Source: JANMZO01 sp963763135
Lineage (GTDB): Bacteria; Actinomycetota; Acidimicrobiia; Acidimicrobiales; JANYDT01
Assembly: GCA_963763135.1 (NCBI GenBank)
Contig: CAVXNJ010000001.1
Coordinates: forward strand, 1 to 64,000
Direction: 5' to 3'
DNA length: 64,000 nucleotides
The stretch's first letter is position 1. Every line of letters starts with the position of its first letter. Below, piece by piece: positions 1-9,017 of this stretch. Made by a program: the position numbers and the translations under genes. The notes below the pieces were generated by a model. The model did no database searches, was not told where the DNA came from, and saw nothing but the letters and a program-made list of their open reading frames with translations.

Positions 1-116
1 CCGACAGTGGACGATTTCCGCCAGGATGGAGGTATTCGGACGTCGGAAATGTTCCATCGTGGCGGGATTCCTCCACTCGTCGGTGGTGACCGCTGACCGA
101 CGGTCAAGGAGTGGGA

Positions 117-1119
117 TCAGACCCGCAGGAGGGCCAGTCGTTCGCGAAGGTCGGAGCGTTCGAGACGGTGCAGCGTCGACGCGTGAATCTGCGCAGCGAT
201 CTCGGCACGTCGGTCAGGGTCCATCGCGTTGACGCCCATCACCGCGATGTCGTTAGCAGTCGGTTGGAACGCGATCACCGGAATCCGACGTCGACGCAGC
301 TTGAGTGCTTCGGTGTCGAGCAGCAGACGTGACCACCCTCGGGTCGGCTGCGCCAACTGCATCCGACTACCCGCATAAGACATAGGCGAACTTACTATCA
401 CTAGATCGGGAACGATCGGGCCCGTGGCCAAGAGGTCGGCATTCGTGGGCGAGTGCACACCACCGTCGATGTACTGCTCGCCGTCGATCTCCATCGGACG
501 GAAGAACCCCGGGATCGCACACGACGCGGCGACGGCATCGGCGAGCCGCGCCTCAGCGTTACGGCCGAACACCGTCAACACGCCGTTGGAACGCCGAACC
601 GCGCAGATCCACAGCGTCTTCGTCGGCCAACCCTGGGGATAGAACATCGAAACGGCATTGGCAATGAACTCGCTACCGATCTGACCTTCCGGAAGAAGTC
701 CGGCGAACAGCGCGGCCGGACGAGCGGCAAAGGGTCGCGGCGGCGGCCCGGCCCAGCGTTGCGGCGAGCTCCGCTGCTGTCGGCAGCCGCGGACGGCCAA
801 CGCCTCGGAACGACGGTGGCCGCATCGGCGGACCAACTGCCGACAACAGACGCTTTCCCTCTGCCGACAACGGACGACCGAGTGACCGGGCCAGCAGATC
901 GGGGGCCGACAACCCGGCACGGAGTGAAGCCCCGGCGATGCTCCCCGCTGATGTCCCGACGATCACCTCGGCGCTGCGAGGGTCCCATCCGGTAGCTTCG
1001 TGCAGCGCGGCCAGCACGCCCGCATGAAACGCTCCCCCGGCGACACCGCCAGCACCCAGCACCAGACCGACTCGGGCAACCGCAGGACGTTTCGTGTCGG
1101 ATGAAGCATCTCGAACCAT
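117..1119 (-). pseudogene. Patatin-like phospholipase, split by one frameshift
   Basis: The two halves of a patatin-family acyl hydrolase lie in different frames. The N-terminal half starts at ATG 1119 and shows the glycine-rich oxyanion motif GAGGVAGG (about residues 22-29) and the nucleophile elbow GTSAGS with Ser57. The C-terminal half, in another frame, carries the catalytic aspartate motif YIDGGVHSP and ends at 117. The frames must switch near 735-765, in a GC-rich run that codes for a continuous patatin only if one base is removed or two are added. Family role: hydrolysis of acyl chains from lipids by a Ser-Asp dyad. Both catalytic residues survive, so this may be an intact gene with a sequencing indel rather than a dead gene. 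Confidence 0.75.
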
Positions 1120-1444
1120 CCGGCAAACGTACACACGGTTCAGCCCGAACGCACAGCACCGACAGGGTGGACCTAGCCGTTGAGGTGTCATTGCGATCGT
1201 CGACCGCGTCACTCTGGCAGGGACCACCAAGCCCACACGCTTCCGGCCGATTCTGTCACGATGGCGCGATGGCGGAACAGGTGGACCGGGTGACTGTTCG
1301 TGCGGACGCGGTCGGATCCGACAACCGGAGCTCGACCGTCAATCCTACGTACACATAGTGTCGTGCACTGAACTCGTCACGATGAACGCGACGCGATGCG
1401 GTCCAGCGCAGGGTTTCAGGCGACGCCCTCTCCGCGGTAATCCA
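1120..1444. other. Intergenic stretch, no convincing gene
   Basis: About 325 bases between the patatin start and the annotated stop of the flavin hydroxylase. It holds only short open frames and one 12-bp palindrome (GTCGGATCCGAC, 1311-1322). The part from 1416 to 1444 probably codes for the true C-terminus of the hydroxylase in another frame (see that gene). I see no RNA gene or clear promoter. Confidence 0.5.
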
Positions 1445-2623
1445 TCACCCACGGGCTGGCCATCGTCGCGTCGACCCGGCCGAGGTGAAGCGGCCCGCGA
1501 TCTCGTAGTTGGATTCCTGGGTGCAGATGTGCTGCACCGCGGTGCGGGCGTCGCGCAAGCAACGGTCGAGCGCGCTCGTCGCGTAGATCGCATCGGCCCC
1601 GGCGGCGCTGTAGAGCAGCTCGATGGCCTCAAGGGCCGTCTGGCCCGCATGGGAGGCGGCAAGCCAGAGCGCACCGCGATCCGACATCGTCGGGTGGTGT
1701 CCATCCGCGACGGCCGACCACTGACTGTCGAGGACGCCACGAACGTAGGCGTGGCCGGACTCGACGAGCGCCTTGGCGCGGCCGAGTTTGGCGTTGGCGA
1801 CGGGCTTGTCGGCCAGGACCGCTTGCGACAGTACGGGCACCTTGCTCTGCGACATTGCGACGAACTCCTCAAGTGCGTGTCGGGCGATGCCGAGGGGCAC
1901 AGCGCTGATGAACGTGGCGAACATGGCGACCGGCGGCATCCGGTAGAGCGGGCCGGCCTCAACCGGCGGCTCCATGAACCAGCACGAGCGCTCGGTCGGC
2001 ACGAAGACCTCGTTGACTGCGTAGTCGTGGCTCGCCGTTCCACGCAGGCCGGTCGTCGTCCACGTGTCGATCACCTCGGTCTCGTCGGCCCGGAACCAGA
2101 ACTCTCGCATCATCGGCATGCCGATCGGCCCGATCACCGGTTGACCAGCACGCAGAATCACGGCGCCGCCGAGGAACCACGTTGCATGACACGATCCGCT
2201 GCCCTGGGGCCAGCGGCCGGTCACCCGGTAGCCACCGTCCACCTCAACCGCGGTGCCATTGGGACGAAACGCCCCAGCTGTCACCACACCCGGGTCGCCG
2301 TAAATCTCGTTGGCGGCGGCGGTCGGGAGCATTCCGCCGAACGTGGCGTAGCAACCCCCGATCATGGCGAGCCACCCGACCGATCCGTCGGCGTACGAGG
2401 CCTGTTCGACGAGGTCAAAGAATGTGACCGGGTCGAGTTCGCTGCCGCCGATGCTGCGGGGTGCTAGCAACCTGAACACACCAGCGTCGATCAGCATCCG
2501 AGAAAGTTCGGGTGAGATGGCACGGCGCTCATCTACGTCGGCTGCGCCGACTCGCAGCGTCGGCGTGAGACCTCGGATCGTTTCAAGGGCGTCATTCGTC
2601 GTTGTGATAGTTGCGGTGGACAT
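1445..2623 (-). CDS. Flavin-dependent monooxygenase / acyl-CoA dehydrogenase-like hydroxylase
   Basis: A 392-residue protein with the acyl-CoA dehydrogenase fold in the form used by HsaA/HpaH-type two-component hydroxylases, which use reduced flavin supplied by a reductase to hydroxylate aromatic or steroid-ring substrates. It has the N-terminal helical domain (LLAPRSIGGSELDP, YADGSVGWLAMIGG), a central beta domain, and a C-terminal helical domain. ATG 2623 has a good AAGGAG site upstream. No flavin reductase gene is adjacent, so the substrate is unknown. The last 16 residues are arginine-rich and unlike the family, whereas the neighbouring frame reads HLGRVDATMASPWVMDY and on to a stop at 1416-1418. 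A one-base indel near 1483 therefore probably hides the true C-terminus. Confidence 0.8.
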   Translation of the reverse strand: MSTATITTTNDALETIRGLTPTLRVGAADVDERRAISPELSRMLIDAGVFRLLAPRSIGGSELDPVTFFDLVEQASYADGSVGWLAMIGGCYATFGGMLPTAAANEIYGDPGVVTAGAFRPNGTAVEVDGGYRVTGRWPQGSGSCHATWFLGGAVILRAGQPVIGPIGMPMMREFWFRADETEVIDTWTTTGLRGTASHDYAVNEVFVPTERSCWFMEPPVEAGPLYRMPPVAMFATFISAVPLGIARHALEEFVAMSQSKVPVLSQAVLADKPVANAKLGRAKALVESGHAYVRGVLDSQWSAVADGHHPTMSDRGALWLAASHAGQTALEAIELLYSAAGADAIYATSALDRCLRDARTAVQHICTQESNYEIAGRFTSAGSTRRWPARG

Positions 2624-2777
2624 GGTCGGCTCCTTCTGCCAGTGGTTTGCGTCAGATGAGGCTCATTCGCCGCCGGACCCCGGACGGATCACCAAGACTG
2701 CGCCCTTTAACCACGCTCGTAACGACGTCCTGGATTCGGTGCGCAACTAGGCCGCGCTGGCCGACCAGAATGGTCCG

Positions 2778-3584
2778 ATGGCTACTTTGGTTTGTTTTCA
2801 CGCCCACCCCGACGACGAGGCCCTGCAGACTGGGGGAACGATTGCCCGAGCGGCGGCCGATGGCCATAGGGTCGTGCTGGTGATCGCCACCGGAGGCGAG
2901 CACGGCGAAGTACCGACCGACCTGGCCGATGGCGAGACGCTGGCCGATCGTCGGCGCGCCGAAGCCACCCGAAGTGCCGAGGTGCTGGGTGTATCGAGGT
3001 TGGCGTGGCTCGGTTACCAGGATTCCGGAATGACCGGCTGGGACCCGAACAACCACAGCGAGGCGTTCATGAATGCCGACCTCGAGGAGGCCGCATCCCG
3101 TCTCGCGGCGATCCTGCAGGAAGAGAACGCCAGCGTCCTGACCACCTACGACTGGCACGGCAACTACGGCCACCCCGATCATGTCGCCGTACATCGGGTC
3201 GGCCACCGAGCCGCGGAAATCGCCGGCACACCGAACGTCTATGAAGCGACTATCAATCGCGACGCTGTGGTGCGGGCCATGGACGCGGCCCGCGCCGCCG
3301 GAATGGATGTGCCCGACTTCAGCAACGAGGAAGCGCCGAACACCGACGACGGCAACCCGTTCGGCATGGCCGAGGTTGACCTCACGACGTTCGTTGATGT
3401 GAGCGCTTACGTCTCACAGAAGCGAGAAGCACTACGCGCGCATACGAGCCAGATCGCCGGCGATTCGTTCTTCTTCGCGATGCCAGATGAAGCGTTTCAG
3501 CTCATGTTCGGAACCGAGTGGTTCATCCGCAAGGGCGCAACGCCGGGCCACAAGGAAGACTGGCTTGCGGGCCTCGACGCTTAG
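2778..3584 (+). CDS. LmbE/PIG-L family zinc deacetylase
   Basis: A 268-residue PIG-L family N-acetyl-sugar deacetylase. The metal site is visible as HPDDE (residues 10-14) and GHPDH (131-135), with His139 following. In Actinobacteria this family includes MshB (mycothiol synthesis) and Mca (mycothiol S-conjugate amidase). The length and the C-terminal segment with FGTEWF fit either branch, and I cannot separate them by eye. It is transcribed divergently from the flavin hydroxylase (154 bp between starts) and convergently towards metG, with a strong hairpin between. Confidence 0.85.
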   Translation: MATLVCFHAHPDDEALQTGGTIARAAADGHRVVLVIATGGEHGEVPTDLADGETLADRRRAEATRSAEVLGVSRLAWLGYQDSGMTGWDPNNHSEAFMNADLEEAASRLAAILQEENASVLTTYDWHGNYGHPDHVAVHRVGHRAAEIAGTPNVYEATINRDAVVRAMDAARAAGMDVPDFSNEEAPNTDDGNPFGMAEVDLTTFVDVSAYVSQKREALRAHTSQIAGDSFFFAMPDEAFQLMFGTEWFIRKGATPGHKEDWLAGLDA

Positions 3585-3595
3585 CGCCTCACCAG

Positions 3596-3627
3596 CGACC
3601 TGTCGACTGTCAGCAGTCGACAGGTCG
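3596..3627. terminator. Bidirectional hairpin terminator between LmbE and metG
   Basis: A perfect 14-bp inverted repeat, CGACCTGTCGACTG and its complement, around the 4-base loop TCAG. It sits 12 bases after the LmbE stop and 9 bases from the metG stop on the other strand, the expected place for a shared terminator of convergent genes. There is no T-tract, as is common in high-GC Actinobacteria. Confidence 0.8.
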
Positions 3628-3635
3628 ACCGTCGG

Positions 3636-5771
3636 CTAGCGGACGCGCATTCCGGGTTGGGCACCCGGATACGGCTCCAGCACGTAGATGCCGGGGTTCG
3701 ACTTTTCGTCGGCGTCGGAGGCGGCCAGCACCATCCCTTCGCTGACGCCGAACTTCATTTTGCGCGGCGCCAGGTTCGCCACCATCACCGTGAGCTTGCC
3801 CACGAGATCCTCAGGATTGTAGGCACTCTTAATACCGCTGAAGACGTTTCGTAGGCGGCCTTCACCAACATCAAGCGTGAGGCGAAGGAGTTTGTCGGAG
3901 CCCTCGACGTGTTCGCAGTTCACGATCTTCGCGATGCGGAGATCAATCTTGGCGAAATCGTCGATCGTGATCACCGGAGCGATCGGCTCGCCGCCGGGGA
4001 TGAGTCCCCCGTCGGCCGGTTCCCCTTCAGCGACAGCAGCAGGAGCCGGGGCAACCGTGGCCTTCGGGGCCTTCGGCGCCTTAGCGGCCTTGGGCTCCCC
4101 AGCTGCTTCCTCGACACCAAACAGCTTGTCGAGTTGCTTCGGATCAACTCGCTGCAGGAGATGCTTGTATTCCGAAATAGTATGCGCGCCTAGCAGAGTG
4201 CCCGCTGACGCGTAGGAGAACGGCTCGACGTTGAGGAACTGCTCAACCTGCGAAGCGAGCGTCGGCATGACCGGCTTGAGATAGATCGTAAGCAAGCGGA
4301 AAGCCTCGATGCACACGGTGCACGCCGCGTGAAGGTCGGCCTCGCGGCCCTCCTGCTTCACGAGTTCCCACGGACGGTTGCGATCGACGTATTCATTGAC
4401 CCGATCGGCCAACTGCATGACTTCGCGCATGGCCTTGGCAAACTCGCGGGCTTCGTACAGCGCCTCGATGGCACCGCTCGCGGCCTGAAGGTCGACAAGC
4501 AGCGCCGCGCCCTCCTCGCCGACCGCAGTGGTGAGTTGGCCGGCGAAACGCTTCGTGATGAACCCGGCCGAGCGACTGGCGATGTTGACGAACTTGCCCA
4601 CCAGGTCGCTGTTGACCCGAAGCACAAAGTCTTCCGGGTTGAAGTCGACGTCTTCGACATGCGAGTTCAACTTCGCCGCCAGGTAGTACCGGAGCCACTC
4701 GGGGTTCATGCCGAGTTCGAGGTACTGCAGCGGCGACAGGCCGGTGCCACGACTCTTCGACATTTTCTCGGCGTTGAGGTTCAAGAACCCGTGCACGAAG
4801 ACGTGGTTCGGCGTGCGGCGACCGCTGAAGTGGAGCATCGCCGGCCAGAACAGCGTGTGGAAGTACACGATGTCTTTGCCGATGAAGTGGATCTGCTCGT
4901 TGGTCGGGTCAGCGAAAAAGGCGTCGTAGTCGCGACCGGTCTTGGCGAAGTAGTTCTTCAGCGAGGCCAGATAACCGACGGGTGCATCGAGCCACACGTA
5001 GAAGTACTTGTCTTCCGTGTCCGGAATCCGGATGCCGAAGTACGGGGCATCACGGCTGATGTCCCAGTCGGCGAGCGCGACGTTGCCCTGCTCGTCGGCC
5101 ACAAACCATTCCTTGATCTTGTTGAGCACTTCCGGCTGGAGCCGTCCCTCGACCGTCGTCCACTCCTGGAGGAACTCGGTGCAGCGGGCCGCGGACAGGG
5201 TGAAGAAGTGGTGGGTGCTTGAGCGCATTTCGGGCTTGGCGCCGGACAGCACGGAATACGGGTCGATCAAATCGGTCGGGGCGTATACGGAACTGCACAC
5301 TTCGCAGGAGTCGCCGTATTGGTCGGGTGACTTGCACTTGGGGCAGGTGCCTTTGATGTACCGATCGGGCAGGAACATGGCCTTGACCGGGTCGTAGAAC
5401 TGCTCCACGACGCGCTCGGCAATCAAGTTGTCGGCCTTGAGTTTGCGGTAGATGTCTTGTGCGAGCTCGTGATTTTCTGGACCGTCGGTCGAGTGCCAGT
5501 TGTCGAAGCTGATGCTGTAGCCGTCGAGGTACTGCTTGCGGCCGGCAGCGACTTCCGTGACGAACTCCTCCGGCGTCTTGCCAGCCTTCTCCGCGGCGAT
5601 CATGATCGGTGCCCCGTGCACGTCGTCGGCACACACGAAGTGCACCTCGTTTCCCGCCATCCGCTGATGCCGCACCCAGATATCAGCCTGGATGTACTCC
5701 ATCATGTGCCCGATGTGGAAGGGCGCATTGGCATACGGCAGGGCGGTCGTGACGAACAGGGTACGAGGCAT
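3636..5771 (-). CDS. metG: Methionyl-tRNA synthetase
   Basis: A 711-residue class I synthetase that charges tRNA-Met with methionine. It shows the HIGH motif at residues 19-22, the KMSKS motif at 336-340 and a zinc knuckle with Cys143, Cys146, Cys156 and Cys159. An Ala/Pro/Lys-rich linker (about 555-590) leads to a C-terminal EMAP-II/Trbp111-type tRNA-binding domain (about 605-705, with FSGI and GMVLAASD), which usually dimerises the enzyme. The length is normal for the form with this appended domain. It is a housekeeping gene on its own transcript; the gene upstream is divergent. Confidence 0.97.
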   Translation of the reverse strand: MPRTLFVTTALPYANAPFHIGHMMEYIQADIWVRHQRMAGNEVHFVCADDVHGAPIMIAAEKAGKTPEEFVTEVAAGRKQYLDGYSISFDNWHSTDGPENHELAQDIYRKLKADNLIAERVVEQFYDPVKAMFLPDRYIKGTCPKCKSPDQYGDSCEVCSSVYAPTDLIDPYSVLSGAKPEMRSSTHHFFTLSAARCTEFLQEWTTVEGRLQPEVLNKIKEWFVADEQGNVALADWDISRDAPYFGIRIPDTEDKYFYVWLDAPVGYLASLKNYFAKTGRDYDAFFADPTNEQIHFIGKDIVYFHTLFWPAMLHFSGRRTPNHVFVHGFLNLNAEKMSKSRGTGLSPLQYLELGMNPEWLRYYLAAKLNSHVEDVDFNPEDFVLRVNSDLVGKFVNIASRSAGFITKRFAGQLTTAVGEEGAALLVDLQAASGAIEALYEAREFAKAMREVMQLADRVNEYVDRNRPWELVKQEGREADLHAACTVCIEAFRLLTIYLKPVMPTLASQVEQFLNVEPFSYASAGTLLGAHTISEYKHLLQRVDPKQLDKLFGVEEAAGEPKAAKAPKAPKATVAPAPAAVAEGEPADGGLIPGGEPIAPVITIDDFAKIDLRIAKIVNCEHVEGSDKLLRLTLDVGEGRLRNVFSGIKSAYNPEDLVGKLTVMVANLAPRKMKFGVSEGMVLAASDADEKSNPGIYVLEPYPGAQPGMRVR

Positions 5772-5970
5772 AGAAGAGTCCGAACAGGTAGGGAACGACC
5801 AATTTTAGGCCGTGAACTCGCGTTGGCCGTGCCCATTAGCCGATGCGGCTTTCGATGGCCTCGGGTGAAAGTACTCGCCAGACGTGATTCGCATCACAGA
5901 CGCAACGTGGCTCGTCCCCGATAGTCGCTTCACCACCCGGTTTGCCGGTACCCACATGCAAGGAGCAATC

Positions 5971-7068
5971 ATGAGTGTTGACAAAGCGACATCCACGACG
6001 ACCGCTTTTCCGACCTGTATCGCCGAGGTCACTACGGGCTGGCTCGATGACAACTTGCGGGCGGTAGGAGGTCCGGGCAGCCGGGTCACCGGCTTTACTG
6101 TCGAGCGGATTGGCGAGGGTGTCGGGCTGCTCGGTGAACTGCATCGCCTGACCCTGGAATGGGAATCAGCTTCGCCCGCTGCCCCAAAGAAAGTGATCGC
6201 CAAGTTGCGCACTGACAATCCCGATGCGCTGAACGTGGTGAAGACCTTCAACTTCTACGAAAAGGAGGTCAGCTTCTATACCGGGCTCGCGCCGACGACG
6301 CTTACCCGCACCCCGATCTGTTACGCAGCGGCCTACTCAGCGCACAACGAAAGTTTCGTGTTGCTGCTCGAAGACGTCTCCGGAGGCACCACGGCCGACC
6401 AGGTCATCGGAGCCAGCCAGTCCCAGGTGGAGGCGGTGGTTGACGGACTCGCCAAGCTCCACGCCTCGTGGTGGAACAGCCCCCTGCTTGAAGCAACCCC
6501 GTGGTTGGCCAAGTCGTCGGATCCGATCTACAGCGTCGGAATACCCCAGGCGCTCGACGCCTATCTGCCCATAACCAGCCAGAATTTCGCCATCCCATCG
6601 TGGTACGACCGATACCGGTCAACGCTCGTGGCGACCATCGACCGGATGGCCAACGCCATGCCGCTTACCCTCTGCCACGGCGACCTGCGGCTCGACAACC
6701 TCTTTTTCGACGTGGGAACCGATCCACTCGTGGTGATTGACTGGCAGATCGTCGTACGGGCTGCAGGCGTCTTCGACATCGGGTATTTCATGAGCCAGAG
6801 CGTGCCGATCGAACTGCGGCGAACACTCGACCGCGACGTGATGACCCAGTATCGAGACCGACTCATCGGGCTCGGTGTCGACGCTCCGTCATTCGACGAA
6901 CTGTGGGACGGATACCGGCAGTCGATCGCCTTCTGTCTTTGCTACCCCATCATCGGCGGCAGCACGATCGACCCCACCCATGAACGGTCCCGGGCCCTCA
7001 TACAGGCATTCTTCGACCGCTGCGTCACCGCCGCCGAGGATCTCGATGCTGTGTCGCTTCTCCAATGA
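5971..7068 (+). CDS. Aminoglycoside phosphotransferase-fold kinase (EcKinase/APH type)
   Basis: A 365-residue protein kinase-like fold. The catalytic loop is CHGDLRLDNLFF (His236, Asp238, Asn243) and the metal-binding Asp is in VVIDWQ (Asp257); VIAKL holds the likely ATP-binding lysine. Proteins of this type in Actinobacteria often sit with acyl-CoA dehydrogenases or act on small hydroxylated metabolites, and resistance is only one of the family's roles. I chose ATG 5971 because an AAGGAG site precedes it at the right distance; longer in-frame starts (5884) lack one. The substrate is unknown. Confidence 0.8.
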   Translation: MSVDKATSTTTAFPTCIAEVTTGWLDDNLRAVGGPGSRVTGFTVERIGEGVGLLGELHRLTLEWESASPAAPKKVIAKLRTDNPDALNVVKTFNFYEKEVSFYTGLAPTTLTRTPICYAAAYSAHNESFVLLLEDVSGGTTADQVIGASQSQVEAVVDGLAKLHASWWNSPLLEATPWLAKSSDPIYSVGIPQALDAYLPITSQNFAIPSWYDRYRSTLVATIDRMANAMPLTLCHGDLRLDNLFFDVGTDPLVVIDWQIVVRAAGVFDIGYFMSQSVPIELRRTLDRDVMTQYRDRLIGLGVDAPSFDELWDGYRQSIAFCLCYPIIGGSTIDPTHERSRALIQAFFDRCVTAAEDLDAVSLLQ

Positions 7069-7128
7069 TCAGGTTTTTGGCTACACCGAGCTGAGTTGAT
7101 CCGCTTCGGATACCCGGCTTCTTGATCG

Positions 7129-7154
7129 CTCAGTCGCTCCCAGAGCGACCGAAC
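7129..7154. repeat. Copy 1 of a dispersed 26-bp hairpin element
   Basis: This 26-bp sequence contains a 7-bp stem (GTCGCTC / GAGCGAC) with a 3-base loop, and is identical to 8916-8941. The two copies point the same way and bracket the DGPF protein plus sigma factor pair. A similar CGGATAC-CG box precedes both. It could be a terminator, an operator or a small repetitive element. Confidence 0.7.
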
Positions 7155-7289
7155 GTACAAGGACGACTGGCCACGGTCGGAGAAAAACATTTGAAAGTTC
7201 CGTAGGCTCTGTCGAAATCGGTGGAACACGATCGTCGTGAAGACGACATCGCCTCGATGCCACCACCGAACCTTCCGAAAGGACACAAC

Positions 7290-7667
7290 ATGCCTCGTTA
7301 CGCTGCACTCATTTACGGTCCCGACACCACTCCCGCCACGGTCACACCCGAGCAATGGGCCGCTGAGATGGCCGAGTACAACGACTTCGGCGCTGCGGCG
7401 GGTGCCGCCGGGGTCATCGCCGGCGGAGAAGCACTTCAACCCACGGCCACCGCCACGACCATCCAGGTCAAGGGAGGAGCCAAAGGTGGTGAGGTCGTAC
7501 TGACCGATGGCCCGTTCGCTGAGACCAAGGAAGTCCTCGGCGGCTTCTACCTGCTGGACTGCGCCGATCTCGACGAGGCCATTGCGTGGGCCGCGCAGAT
7601 CCCCGGAGCCTGGCGCAACGGTCGGGTCGAGGTGCGTCCGGTTATCGACTTCTCCCAACCCATGTGA
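7290..7667 (+). CDS. YCII-related DGPF-motif protein
   Basis: A 125-residue YCII/YciI-like protein of the DGPF group. The naming motif is present in TDGPFAETKEV, and the ferredoxin-like fold start is MPRYAALIYGPD. DGPF proteins are the usual partners of ECF42 sigma factors, and here the next gene is such a factor whose GTG start overlaps this stop. The biochemical role is unsettled; related YCII proteins may be small hydrolases or dehydrochlorinases. ATG 7290 was chosen over GTG 7221 because a GAAAGGA site precedes it and the family begins here. Confidence 0.9.
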   Translation: MPRYAALIYGPDTTPATVTPEQWAAEMAEYNDFGAAAGAAGVIAGGEALQPTATATTIQVKGGAKGGEVVLTDGPFAETKEVLGGFYLLDCADLDEAIAWAAQIPGAWRNGRVEVRPVIDFSQPM

Positions 7668-8875
7668 CCGACTTCGACAATGTTCTGCGAATCGAGGGTG
7701 GCCGGGTTCTGGCCACCCTCATTCGGTTCACGGGCGATATCGGGCTCGCTGAGGATGCGCTGCACGATGCGGTGATTGTCGCCCTGCAACGGTGGCCGGT
7801 GACCGGCGCCCCTCGCAATCCCGCGGCCTGGTTGACGACGGCCGCCCGCAACAAGGCCCTCGACCGGATGCGTCGGGAGTCGAAACGCTCTGGTGCGGAA
7901 CGGTCGAGCGTCGTGCTCACCGGTGCGAGCTTCGACGACAACGAGAGCATGGTCCGCGACGATCAGCTTCGGCTCCTGTTCACCTGTTGTCATCCCGCCC
8001 TGGCCCCTGAAGCAAGGGTCGCACTGGCGCTTCGCACAATCTGTCGGCTGTCGACTGCTGAGATAGCACGTGTACATATGGTTTCTGAAACCACGATGGG
8101 GCAACGGATCAGCCGGGCGAAGAAGAAGATCGCCGTCGCGAATATTCCGTATCGGATCCCGCACGATCACGAACTACCCGACCGGCTGCCCACGGTTCTG
8201 ACCACGATCTACGCCGTGTTCACGGCCGGCCATCATGCGGCCGAAGGTGAGCTGGACGGTCGTACCGATCTCGCGGCGGAAGGAGTGCGCCTGTCGCGTC
8301 TGATAGTCGATTTGATGCCCGACGAACCCGAATGCATCGGCCTTCTCGCCCTTGCGCTCGCGACACACGCCCGGCGCGACGCCCGGGTGGATTCGCAAGG
8401 GGATCTGGTGCTCATGGAGAACCAGGACCGGTCGCTTTGGCGACACGACGAGATCGCCGAAGCCGCATGCCTGGTTGAGAACGTCCTGCCGAAACGTCGC
8501 ATCGGGCCGTACCAGATACAAGCGGCGATCGCCTGCCTGCACAGTCTGGCCGCGACTTCGGAGCAAACAGACTGGCGGCAGATCGCGGAGCTGTACTCCA
8601 TGCTCGCCTCACTTCAGCCTTCGCCGGCGATACTCGTGAACCGAGCCGTGGCCATCGCGTTCGCCAACGGGCCCGACGCCGGCCTGTCCGCTCTGGCGCG
8701 GATCGACACGGCGGCTGTTTCCCGTTGGCACCTGTACTGGTCGACGCGTGCAGAGTTGCTCTTGCGGTCAGGGAACGCAGCGGCGGCGGCCGTTGAATTC
8801 GAGAACGCGCTCGCCTGCGACATGAACGACACCGACCGACGATTCCTCGAAGGTCGACTGCGATCGTTGCGCTAG
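7664..8875 (+). CDS. ECF42-type RNA polymerase sigma factor with C-terminal TPR-like extension
   Basis: A 403-residue ECF sigma factor. Region 2 contains AEDALHDAVIVALQRWP and the -10-binding helix with RNKALDRMRRE; region 4 contains STAEIARVHMVSETTMGQR. The remaining 230 residues form a helical, TPR-like extension ending in EFENALACDMND, as is typical of group ECF42, which lacks a classical anti-sigma factor and is thought to be controlled by this extension. The GTG start at 7664 overlaps the TGA of the DGPF gene, implying translational coupling. By family precedent it probably transcribes its own DGPF partner. Confidence 0.9.
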   Translation: MTDFDNVLRIEGGRVLATLIRFTGDIGLAEDALHDAVIVALQRWPVTGAPRNPAAWLTTAARNKALDRMRRESKRSGAERSSVVLTGASFDDNESMVRDDQLRLLFTCCHPALAPEARVALALRTICRLSTAEIARVHMVSETTMGQRISRAKKKIAVANIPYRIPHDHELPDRLPTVLTTIYAVFTAGHHAAEGELDGRTDLAAEGVRLSRLIVDLMPDEPECIGLLALALATHARRDARVDSQGDLVLMENQDRSLWRHDEIAEAACLVENVLPKRRIGPYQIQAAIACLHSLAATSEQTDWRQIAELYSMLASLQPSPAILVNRAVAIAFANGPDAGLSALARIDTAAVSRWHLYWSTRAELLLRSGNAAAAAVEFENALACDMNDTDRRFLEGRLRSLR

Positions 8876-8915
8876 CACCGGCGTTGGCTCGCTGCTGGCT
8901 CCGGATACTCGTGCA

Positions 8916-8941
8916 CTCAGTCGCTCCCAGAGCGACCGAAC
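8916..8941. repeat. Copy 2 of the dispersed 26-bp hairpin element
   Basis: Identical to 7129-7154, with the same 7-bp stem and orientation. It lies 40 bases after the sigma factor stop and 76 bases before the esterase start, so it could end the first transcript or control the second. Confidence 0.7.
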
Positions 8942-9017
8942 CTACGACAACGACATTCCGCGATCGAGACCGCTTGGATTGGGCGACGGGTCGCCGATTC
9001 CGATACTTTGCGCTGCC

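Noticed and set aside
1261..1358. A small gene beginning MAEQVDRVTVRADAV at 1269
   Set aside because: 29 codons, no convincing ribosome site, no family resemblance; more likely chance.
7081..7308. Minus-strand open frames across the hairpin elements
   Set aside because: They are shadows whose apparent similarity to each other comes only from the repeated 26-bp element.
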